Made by a program: the position numbers and the translations under genes. Below are positions 1 to 5,303 of a stretch of DNA of 6,350 nucleotides, piece by piece. The notes under the pieces were generated by a model, which was not told the origin of the DNA, ran no database searches, and saw nothing but the letters and a program-made list of their open reading frames with translations. The stretch's first letter is position 1. Every line of letters starts with the position of its first letter. The stretch covers positions 1-6,350 of the forward strand of contig JADGED010000142.1 in assembly GCA_016744555.1 (NCBI GenBank), given 5' to 3'. The DNA is from Desulfuromonadaceae bacterium. GTDB lineage: Bacteria > Desulfobacterota > Desulfuromonadia > Desulfuromonadales > Geopsychrobacteraceae.

Positions 1-368
1 AAGCTTTGATGCAAGGGAAAACCACAGCTGAAGCTCAAGTAGAACTTGAAAGCGAAGGGTTAAGTCCGGAGCGAATTAAACAATTACTCCCCCATAAAGT
101 TTTCCCCGGCAACCGTCCCAGTAGTTCGTTCCTATTCCACAAACTTACTCCAGCCACCCTTGGCACGCTGATTGCGCTGTATGAACACAAAATCTTTACC
201 CAAGGGGCAATTTGGAACATCAATCCTTTTGATCAGTGGGGAGTAGAGCTGGGGAAACAACTCGCAAAAGCTATCCTACCAGAATTAAACCAAGATCTCC
301 CCGTAGATAACCACGATTGCTCAACCAACGGTTTAATAAATCACTACAAACAACATTCAAAAAAATAA
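1..368 (+). CDS. pgi: Glucose-6-phosphate isomerase, C-terminal part (5' truncated by window edge)
   Basis: This is the C-terminal ~121 residues of phosphoglucose isomerase, the cytosolic enzyme that interconverts glucose-6-phosphate and fructose-6-phosphate in glycolysis and gluconeogenesis. The reading frame is already open at base 3 (Ala-Leu-Met-Gln-Gly-Lys...), so no start lies in the window; an apparent TTG start at 6 is internal. The family-specific stretch VFPGNRPSS is present. It is followed by LGTLIALYEHKIFTQGAIW and then the second PGI signature, FDQWGVELGK, whose last Lys is the conserved active-site lysine of the family. The tail STNGLINHYK matches the usual PGI C-terminus. It ends with TAA at 366-368. 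No clear terminator follows; the next gene's promoter starts about 20 bases further on. The identification is by family motif recall and is secure. Confidence 0.96.
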   Translation, partial: ALMQGKTTAEAQVELESEGLSPERIKQLLPHKVFPGNRPSSSFLFHKLTPATLGTLIALYEHKIFTQGAIWNINPFDQWGVELGKQLAKAILPELNQDLPVDNHDCSTNGLINHYKQHSKK

Positions 369-386
369 TCTAAACCGAATGCAGCA

Positions 387-414
387 TTGATTTAATAAAT
401 GGTTTGGCTATAAT
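387..414 (+). promoter_or_regulatory. Sigma70-type promoter for the peroxiredoxin gene
   Basis: A -35-like TTGATT (387-392) and a perfect -10 TATAAT (409-414) are separated by 16 bases. This places the transcription start near 421, about 30 bases before the ATG at 453. The short leader suggests the selenoprotein gene is transcribed on its own rather than only by read-through from pgi. No obvious PerR, OxyR or Fur box is visible around it. The boxes are read directly; promoter activity is inferred. Confidence 0.68.
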
Positions 415-452
415 ATAAATTCCCTCACAAATTACTGAAGAAAGGATTTTGT

Positions 453-1184
453 ATGAGTGAAGAACAAGGGGCTGGCTGTGAAAGGCCAATTGCCGCTTCC
501 GCTGTTGTAGCCGACACAGAAGCCGATGCCCAAGAAACTATTTCACCAGCGGCTAGCAAAAAGGAGGCAAGCATGGTTCACGTAGGAGGAAAAGCTCCAG
601 ATTTTATTGCTCCGGGTTACCACAAGGGTGCGTTTGTTGGTGATGTTAAACTTTCTGATTACTTGGGAAAATGGGTAGTACTCTGTTTTTATCCCGGCGA
701 TTTCACATTTGTCTGAGCGACCGAAATCTCGACAGTTGCCGAGAAATACCCAAAGTTTCAAGAGCTTGGTGTTGAATTACTTTCTGTAAGTATTGACAGC
801 ATGTTTACCCACAAAATCTGGAACGATCAAGAGCTTTCAAAAATGGTTGATGGCGGCGTTCCATTCCCAATGCTATCTGATGCCGGTGGCGATATTGGTA
901 AGCTTTACGGTATTTTCAACGAAGGTTCTAAAGTTGAAAACCGTGGCCGTTTCATTATCGACCCTGATGGTGTGATTCAAGGTTACGAAGTACTGACCCC
1001 ACCAGTTGGAAGAAATGTTAATGAGACGTTACGCCAATTGCAAGCGTTCCAGCTTGTTCGCGAAACCAAAGGTGGAGAAGCTACTCCATCAGGTTGGAGA
1101 CCAGGTAAAAAGACCCTCAAACCAGGCATTGAGTTAGTTGGCAAAGTTTGGGAAGAGTGGAAAGTAAGTATGGCCGACGAATAA
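453..1184 (+). CDS. prxU: Selenocysteine-containing peroxiredoxin (AhpC/Prx1-like), in-frame TGA at 714-716 read as Sec
   Basis: The product is a thioredoxin-fold peroxidase that reduces hydrogen peroxide or organic hydroperoxides in the cytoplasm. Two open stretches (453-716 and 717-1184) are in the same frame and separated only by TGA. Together they give a 243-residue protein with a complete Prx domain. Residues 71-88 read KWVVLCFYPGDFTFV then Sec88, matching the peroxidatic motif P-x3-T-x2-C/U (P81, T85, U88); the sequence resumes at once with ATEIS. Downstream are VPFPMLSD, the conserved Arg164 in RGRFIIDPDG, and a C-terminal arm ending near residue 243. The usual resolving Cys of the arm is absent (TPSGW where AhpC-like proteins have VCP), leaving only Cys9 and Cys78. 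The start at 453 has SD-like AAAGGA at 441-446; a second in-frame ATG at 573 has a stronger SD. An intrinsic terminator follows. Selenoprotein peroxiredoxins (PrxU) are a known family. The alternative is a Cys-to-TGA mutation or sequencing error, made unlikely by the placement of TGA exactly at the catalytic codon. Confidence 0.9.
561..575 (+). promoter_or_regulatory. Strong internal ribosome-binding site and alternative ATG within the peroxiredoxin gene
   Basis: AAGGAGG at 561-567 lies 5 bases before an in-frame ATG at 573-575. Initiation here would give a 203-residue form starting MVHVGGKAPDF, which is where the conserved Prx fold begins. It would drop the 40-residue Ala/Glu-rich N-terminal extension that carries Cys9. 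This Shine-Dalgarno is closer to consensus than the one before 453. Whether it is used is not known from sequence alone. Confidence 0.5.
714..744 (+). promoter_or_regulatory. Sec codon (UGA) with candidate bacterial SECIS hairpin
   Basis: The UGA at 714-716 is followed 10 bases later by a 5-bp perfect stem, UCUCG (727-731) with CGAGA (740-744), enclosing the 8-base loop ACAGUUGC (732-739). If the closing G-C pair opens, the loop begins with G. That resembles bacterial SECIS elements, which sit inside the coding region a short distance 3' of UGA and present a G at the start of the apical loop to SelB. A competing fold pairs GCGAC (717-721) with GUUGC (735-739). The stem is short, so the element is plausible rather than proven. 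Confidence 0.55.
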
Positions 1185-1205
1185 GAAAATTGACATTGTC
1201 GATTC

Positions 1206-1240
1206 AAAAGCCCCGATTCTTTTAGAATCGGGGCTTTTTT
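1206..1240 (+). terminator. Rho-independent terminator after the peroxiredoxin gene
   Basis: A perfect 15-bp stem pairs 1206-1220 with 1224-1238 around a TTT loop (1221-1223). It has a GC-rich core, GCCCCG/CGGGGC, and ends in six Ts (1235-1240). It lies 21 bases after the peroxiredoxin stop. The matching A run on the left arm could also let it work on the opposite strand, but no gene there needs it. It separates the peroxiredoxin unit from rsgA. Confidence 0.93.
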
Positions 1241-1319
1241 ATTGAGTCACTGCCTGCTAAAATAGACCTCAACAAACTATATGAGCCCCGTTTTAGTAAG
1301 GATCACAAGAGACAAGCCC

Positions 1320-2387
1320 ATGGATAAGTTAGCAACGATAGGATTTAACGACTGGTTTCGCCCCCATCTTGACAATGAAAAAGCGGCGATTCATGACTTA
1401 GCACGGGTCGTAACGGTACACAAAGATAGCTACACTGTAACCAAAGGCGATGGCGAAGTATTTGCCGAGCTGGCAGGAAATTTATTTTATACGGCAAGCT
1501 CTCCCTTAGATCTACCAACCACTGGCGATTGGGTTTATGCCGCTTTTTACGACGATGATAGCCATGCCATAATCCATGGGCTTGTACCACGCAAAACCCT
1601 GCTGAAACGAAAAACCGCAGGCAAAACGGTAGATTTTCAACTTATTGCTGCTAACATCGACGTCGCTTTTATCGTCCAAGGGGTAGATGACAACCTTAAC
1701 CTGAGGCGATTAGAACGCTATCTGGTCATGGTAAACGAAAGCGACATCACACCAGTAATAATTTTGAGCAAGTGCGACCTTGTAACGGCAGAAGAAATCG
1801 CAGAAATAAAAATCAATATTTCAATAATTGCCCAACAGATAGATGTTTTGGCAATTAGTAATATCAGCGGCGATAATATCGATACAATCAAAAACTCCTT
1901 GATTGCAGGACAAACTTACTGCCTCCTAGGTTCTTCAGGGGTCGGTAAAACCACCCTGCTGAACAGCATCATCGGGGAGGAACAATTCAACACCCAAGCG
2001 GTGCGTGAAAAAGACAGCAAAGGGCGACACACAACAACCAGCAGGGAGCTAATTCGGCTAGAGAATGGGGCGTTATTAATCGATACCCCGGGGATGAGAG
2101 AACTCGGCAGCATGGCCGGTGATTCGGGCCTTGATGAGACATTTAGCGAAATTTCAGCCCTAGCTCAACAATGTAAGTTTGCCGATTGCACCCATAAAAG
2201 CGAAAAGGGCTGCGCTATTTTAGCAGCAATAGGCGCTGGAAAATTAGAAGTACAACGTTATGATAACTATATAAAAATGAAAAAAGAGTCGGACTTCAAC
2301 CAGATGTCGTATGTCGAAAAAAGGAAAAAAGATAAAGACTTTAGCAAGATGGTTAAATCGGTAATGAAAAGTAAAAAACGCTTCTAG
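1320..2387 (+). CDS. rsgA: Small ribosomal subunit biogenesis GTPase RsgA (circularly permuted GTPase)
   Basis: RsgA (YjeQ) is a GTPase that acts late in 30S subunit maturation at the decoding centre. The order of GTPase motifs is permuted as expected for the family: the G4-type motif SKCD (residues 150-153) comes first, then the P-loop GSSGVGKT (204-211), then G3 DTPG (255-258). An N-terminal OB-fold region (about 30-105, with TGDWV) precedes them. A zinc-binding C-terminal motif follows: C285-x4-C290-x-H292-x5-C298. The protein ends in a Lys-rich tail (KSVMKSKKRF), plausible for rRNA contact. The length of 355 residues is normal. I chose ATG 1320, which has AAGAGA at 1307-1312 ahead of it and gives the usual N-terminus MDKLATIGFNDWF. 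An in-frame ATG at 1281 would add 13 residues but has no Shine-Dalgarno. It is transcribed convergently with the amidohydrolase gene. No clear promoter was found in 1241-1319. Confidence 0.95.
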   Translation: MDKLATIGFNDWFRPHLDNEKAAIHDLARVVTVHKDSYTVTKGDGEVFAELAGNLFYTASSPLDLPTTGDWVYAAFYDDDSHAIIHGLVPRKTLLKRKTAGKTVDFQLIAANIDVAFIVQGVDDNLNLRRLERYLVMVNESDITPVIILSKCDLVTAEEIAEIKINISIIAQQIDVLAISNISGDNIDTIKNSLIAGQTYCLLGSSGVGKTTLLNSIIGEEQFNTQAVREKDSKGRHTTTSRELIRLENGALLIDTPGMRELGSMAGDSGLDETFSEISALAQQCKFADCTHKSEKGCAILAAIGAGKLEVQRYDNYIKMKKESDFNQMSYVEKRKKDKDFSKMVKSVMKSKKRF

Positions 2388-2400
2388 CGATAAGGACAAA

Positions 2401-2530
2401 TGTACCACTTTCAGCTGAAGAGGTTTCGTTTCAGGAAGAATAAGGTTGAGCACAGCGAATGGTGGCGAGCCGGAAATGAAACCGCATAAGCATAGCTTAA
2501 ACTAAAGACCACTAGAGACAGTCTATTGTT
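2401..2530. repeat. Intergenic inverted and direct repeats between rsgA and the amidohydrolase gene
   Basis: The 161-bp gap between the convergent genes has no credible ORF but is structured. GGTTTCGTTTC (2422-2432) and GAAATGAAACC (2473-2483) form an 11-bp inverted repeat with one G-T wobble and a 40-base interior. Just 3' lies a second hairpin, TAAGC-ATA-GCTTA (2487-2499). The palindrome TTCAGCTGAA sits at 2410-2419, and TTTCAG occurs at both 2409-2414 and 2429-2434, 20 bases apart and each followed by GAAGA-like sequence. There is no T tract, so it is not a classical terminator. Possible readings are a small structured RNA, a dispersed repeat, or a decayed insertion-sequence end; none can be chosen from this window alone. 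Confidence 0.5.
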
Positions 2531-2548
2531 TCCCCCTCTACCTTTAAG

Positions 2549-3322
2549 CTAACCCTGCACTCGCGGTCTATACAACTTAAGCGCATTAGCATAAAAGACC
2601 TGTTGCGCCATCTCTTCCCCTAAAGCATCAATAACAAGAAGGTAATCATCATCAGAATATGGTTGTGGGGCTCTAGTTGAAGGCAAATCGGTGCCAAATA
2701 CTAGAGCAGCAGGATTGATTCCGACAATTTGCTGCAAAGCAGACTTAACTTTAAAATCGACCCGACCAAACCCAGTTGCTTTGACATAAACACCTTTTTC
2801 TACCAATGCCAGCAAGCTTGGCAATCCTGCGGCAGATAAACCCAGATGATCAATACAAACAGCTGGTAACTTGATTAAGGTGTCATGCAAGTCGGCGAGA
2901 TCTATAGCATCGACATACAGCTCTGTATGCCAACCAACCACATCGTGTACCCGCTGGGCAAAACGCTCCAAGCTCTCTACTCCAGCAGAGCCACCTCTTT
3001 TTAAATTAAACCGTACCGCCCTTACCCCAGCTTGGTCGAGACGTAACAATTCGGCATCAGTAACCGTTTCGGGAAGTTGTGTAACACCAACAAAAGTGGG
3101 TCCAAGTTCTGCCAATGCGGTAAGAAGGTAGGTTTGATCAAATACCTGAAATGAGCCAGAGACAATTGCACCACCTGCAATTGTATAATTTTTAGTATGG
3201 GACAAATAATCGGCGGTAGAGAAACTATCGGGCAGATACCCTTGATTAGCGACCAAAGGAAAGCGTTTATCAATAACGTGAAAATGGCTATCAAACAACT
3301 TGAACTGCATTGATTGTTTCAC
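2549..3322 (-). CDS. Amidohydrolase-2 family metal-dependent hydrolase (2-pyrone-4,6-dicarboxylate lactonase-like)
   Basis: This is a small TIM-barrel amidohydrolase, probably cytosolic, that hydrolyses an unknown substrate. Numbered from the GTG start, the metal/active-site pattern is visible: DSHFH with H13 and H15 on strand 1, GVRAVRFNLKRGG on a middle strand, H132 in WHTELY, H159 in IDHLG, and D212 in FGTDLPS on strand 8. The NALKLYR ending is usual for the family. At about 257 residues its length fits LigI-like members, but neighbours give no lignin or aromatic pathway context, so the substrate is not assigned. Start choice: GGAGG (3332-3328 on the - strand) overlaps the upstream ATG at 3334. 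It is only 2 bases from ATG 3325 and 5 from GTG 3322, so 3322 is preferred. The gene lies 48 bases downstream of the M23 peptidase gene in the same direction and may be cotranscribed. It converges with rsgA. Confidence 0.85.
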   Translation of the reverse strand: MKQSMQFKLFDSHFHVIDKRFPLVANQGYLPDSFSTADYLSHTKNYTIAGGAIVSGSFQVFDQTYLLTALAELGPTFVGVTQLPETVTDAELLRLDQAGVRAVRFNLKRGGSAGVESLERFAQRVHDVVGWHTELYVDAIDLADLHDTLIKLPAVCIDHLGLSAAGLPSLLALVEKGVYVKATGFGRVDFKVKSALQQIVGINPAALVFGTDLPSTRAPQPYSDDDYLLVIDALGEEMAQQVFYANALKLYRPRVQG

Positions 3323-3370
3323 CATAACCTCCATTGTAAATACATTAAAAGTAAACCGGGCTGATCAAGA

Positions 3371-4693
3371 TCACAAAGATTCCATTTTGGGCTGCCCATA
3401 ATGGACTAGCTGAGTTGGCTCACCCGTCTCCATCATTGCAGTGAATTTTGCCACCCTACTACGAAATGCTTCCCGGTTCTCTTTTGGAATAGATGCGGCC
3501 ATTGGTATTTTAGCCTTAACCGGATTTACGACCCGGCCTTTTATATGCAGTTCGTAGTGTAGGTGAGGACCAGTTGAGCGCCCTGTATTGCCAGACATAG
3601 CTATACGTTGCCCACGTTTTACTTTTTGCCCCCGCTTAACTAGGAACTTACTAAGATGGAGGTAGCGGGTTTTATAGTTTTCACCATGCTTTACCTCTAC
3701 ATACTTACCGGCATAGGGATGATTTTTAATCCGTGTGACAACGCCATCACCAACCGAAAATATAGTGGTTCCTGTGGGCATGGCAAAATCGGTTCCGTTA
3801 TGCGGCGAAATCCGTTTCGTTATCGGGTGACGACGTCTTGGGTTGAATGAAGAACTAATCCGATAATGGCCGCTAAACGGATAACGGCGAAATGCCCTGG
3901 CTAAACTCTTGCCACCATGGTCATAATAATTCCCATCCTCGCAAAGAAAACCATCATGATCATAATTTTTACCACTCATCCTAATACCGATAAGTTTGCT
4001 TTGCCCCGTCTTCATACCACCAATAGCTTGTAGGCTGCGCACCACCTGAAATCTGTCACCGGCACGCAAGTCGCGCCTGAAGTCAATACGACTTTCGAAC
4101 AGGTCGGTGATATTGGCCGCTTCTTGCTCACTTAATCCCGCATCAATAGCCGAGAGGATAAAACTCCCGTTGATCTCACCTTCTACCAACTCCTGTTCCC
4201 AAACACCGGGGATATCGATCTCGCGACTTTCAAAGTGGGCAGCATCGATACGCTGGTATATGACCTGCCTACCCAGGTGGACAAACAGCTCCATCGACTC
4301 AAGGTCGCGACTTTCTTTATCAAGGGTAAAGATTAAACGGTTACCCGGACGCAACACATCAAGCGCCAACAATTGCTCATCAGCAGCTAAGATCTTGAGC
4401 ATAGTTTGCTGGTTGATCAACATAGTATCGAATATGACACTAAGGTTATCTCCGGCAGAGATATTATGGACAAAAATATTATCTGGCGGTGGGGGCGGTT
4501 GAGTTTTATCCACAGAGAGTTGCTCTGTCTCTAGTACATTCGGGACAACAGCCATATCAGTAACAGCTGTTTTCGGAATAAAAGACCATACAATGCTAGC
4601 CAGCGATAAGACGGCAACACAAAGGAGTAAAATGCGATTACGCCGTTTTCTCCGGCGCTGATCTTTTAAGGAAGTTTTCCAGTTGTTCTTCAT
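3371..4693 (-). CDS. M23-family murein DD-endopeptidase, OapA/MepM-like, membrane anchored
   Basis: The product is a cell-wall hydrolase that probably cuts peptide cross-links in peptidoglycan to allow wall growth. It has 440 residues. A short, very basic cytoplasmic start (KDQRRRKRRNR) precedes one hydrophobic segment at about 21-39 that anchors the protein in the inner membrane facing the periplasm. A Pro run follows at 66-70. Residues 75-125 (VHNISAGDNLSVIF...LRPGNRLIF) form a LysM-like/OapA domain. The M23 (LytM) domain occupies about 285-395 with the full zinc and catalytic set: H298-x3-D302, H346 in YLHLS, and H377-L-H379 in TGPHLHYE. No key residue is missing, so it should be an active enzyme rather than an EnvC/NlpD-type activator. 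The domain order is that of E. coli MepM (YebA). The Shine-Dalgarno is weak (AAGACAG about 5 bases before ATG). It is divergent from feoAB. Confidence 0.92.
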   Translation of the reverse strand: MKNNWKTSLKDQRRRKRRNRILLLCVAVLSLASIVWSFIPKTAVTDMAVVPNVLETEQLSVDKTQPPPPPDNIFVHNISAGDNLSVIFDTMLINQQTMLKILAADEQLLALDVLRPGNRLIFTLDKESRDLESMELFVHLGRQVIYQRIDAAHFESREIDIPGVWEQELVEGEINGSFILSAIDAGLSEQEAANITDLFESRIDFRRDLRAGDRFQVVRSLQAIGGMKTGQSKLIGIRMSGKNYDHDGFLCEDGNYYDHGGKSLARAFRRYPFSGHYRISSSFNPRRRHPITKRISPHNGTDFAMPTGTTIFSVGDGVVTRIKNHPYAGKYVEVKHGENYKTRYLHLSKFLVKRGQKVKRGQRIAMSGNTGRSTGPHLHYELHIKGRVVNPVKAKIPMAASIPKENREAFRSRVAKFTAMMETGEPTQLVHYGQPKMESL

Positions 4694-4943
4694 GTAACTG
4701 TCTTATTCTTAATGCAGTTTTTTCTCTATTTACTTATCAAAATATAATAATTCTAGCGGGCCAATAGTTTAGCACTAGAAACCTAGTTGGTACATATTTT
4801 TGACTAGAGATTAAGGGTGAGATTATAGCCTTAAAGTTAACATAGTTCTTTACCACACAATTAAATTTGTTAGCACATTATACTATAAGACTACCAAGCT
4901 AAGTCAATGGTTATAATCCTACCTTCCACACCAATCCTGAAAA

Positions 4944-4958
4944 TGAAATAAGTTATCA
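4944..4958. promoter_or_regulatory. Possible Fur box upstream of feoAB
   Basis: TGAAATAAGTTATCA matches the 7-1-7 Fur consensus TGATAATNATTATCA at 10 of 14 defined positions, with both TGA and TCA ends intact. Its place upstream of a ferrous-iron transporter fits iron repression. It is 53 to 67 bases before the predicted transcription start, rather upstream for simple repression. The match is imperfect in an AT-rich region, so it is only suggestive. Confidence 0.4.
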
Positions 4959-4961
4959 TAA

Positions 4962-4977
4962 TGTGACATAAGTCACA
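4962..4977. promoter_or_regulatory. CRP/FNR-family operator upstream of feoAB
   Basis: TGTGAC-ATAA-GTCACA is a perfect 6-bp inverted repeat with a 4-base spacer and contains both consensus half-sites TGTGA-N6-TCACA. Its centre (4969.5) lies about 41.5 bases upstream of the start predicted from the -10 box at 5000-5005, the classic position of a class II activator. Candidates are a CRP-type protein, or HcpR in Desulfobacterota, whose known motif TTGTGA-N6-TCACAA is very close. True FNR sites (TTGAT-N4-ATCAA) differ in the half-site. Confidence 0.75.
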
Positions 4978-4999
4978 GAATGAATGATTTGATTAAGGC

Positions 5000-5005
5000 T
5001 AATAT
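5000..5005 (+). promoter_or_regulatory. -10 element of the predicted feoAB promoter
   Basis: TAATAT is a good -10 hexamer. The sequence 17 bases upstream (about 4977-4982) does not resemble TTGACA, as expected for a promoter that depends on the activator site centred at 4969.5. The predicted start is near 5011, giving a leader of about 44 bases before the GTG of feoA. Confidence 0.5.
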
Positions 5006-5054
5006 GTAGCCGTTAGCTTCGTTACAATTAACTTTTATTTCAGCAGGAGAACTT

Positions 5055-5303
5055 GTGAAACAAACGACAAAACCAGCACTATACCTATCTGACCTTAAGC
5101 AAAATCAGGTAGGCGTAATCCAACATTGTGCAGCTGAAGGAATGTTAAAGCAAAAACTTCTTAGCATGGGGTTTATCCCCGGCACTGAAATAACAATGAT
5201 GAGAAATGCTCCTCTTCGCGACCCTATTGAAATTGGAATTCATAATTGCCTGATCAGCATCAGGCAAAGTGAAGCAGCGCTATTAAAGGTAAAACTGGCA
5301 TGA
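5055..5303 (+). CDS. feoA: Ferrous iron transport protein FeoA
   Basis: FeoA is a small cytosolic SH3-like protein that supports the FeoB ferrous-iron permease, probably by binding it. The 82-residue product has the family pattern: an N-terminal LSDLKQNQVGVI strand, then a helix with KQKLLSMGFIPGTEI, APLRDPIEIGI in the middle, and the C-terminal ISIRQSEAALLKV strand. It starts with GTG at 5055, with AGGAG (5045-5049) 5 bases ahead. It overlaps feoB by 4 bases (ATGA at 5300-5303), indicating coupled translation. It lies directly downstream of the CRP/FNR-type operator, so its expression probably responds to redox or respiratory state. Confidence 0.95.
   Translation: MKQTTKPALYLSDLKQNQVGVIQHCAAEGMLKQKLLSMGFIPGTEITMMRNAPLRDPIEIGIHNCLISIRQSEAALLKVKLA

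Larger units (their letters stand above)
4694..5054. other. Divergent AT-rich intergenic region between the M23 peptidase gene and feoA
   Basis: These 361 bases carry no credible ORF. The right third holds the feoA control sites listed separately. The left part (4694-4930) is AT-rich and must contain the peptidase promoter, but I find no convincing -35/-10 pair on the - strand; a TATTAT-like -10 near 4745-4750 is the best candidate. A 5-bp hairpin ACTAG-AAAC-CTAGT lies at 4774-4787. A perfect TATAAT at 4912-4917 on the + strand lacks a -35 partner and could be a secondary feo promoter. Confidence 0.6.

Noticed and set aside
801..1184. A separate 127-residue gene starting at ATG 801
   Set aside because: It is the in-frame C-terminal part of the Sec peroxiredoxin, has no ribosome-binding site and begins inside the conserved Prx fold.
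453..1184. Peroxiredoxin pseudogene with nonsense mutation
   Set aside because: The only stop is at the catalytic position, every other conserved feature is intact, and promoter, RBS and terminator are all good. Selenocysteine is the simpler reading, although Sec machinery cannot be checked here.
1281..1319. Extended start of rsgA at ATG 1281
   Set aside because: There is no Shine-Dalgarno, and the added 13 residues do not resemble RsgA N-termini. ATG 1320 has a modest SD and gives the usual start.
2244..2453. 69-residue ORF on the - strand between rsgA and the amidohydrolase gene
   Set aside because: It mostly overlaps the rsgA 3' end on the opposite strand, with Phe/Leu runs mirroring the Lys-rich rsgA tail. 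There is no RBS or recognisable domain.
4107..4502. 131-residue ORF on the + strand
   Set aside because: It lies antisense within the M23 peptidase gene, is low-complexity Ser/Arg-rich and has no family features, so it is a shadow ORF.
4861..4917. Extra + strand promoters with TATACT (4879-4884) and TATAAT (4912-4917)
   Set aside because: Neither has a reasonable -35 at 16-18 bases. In such AT-rich DNA -10-like hexamers are expected by chance.
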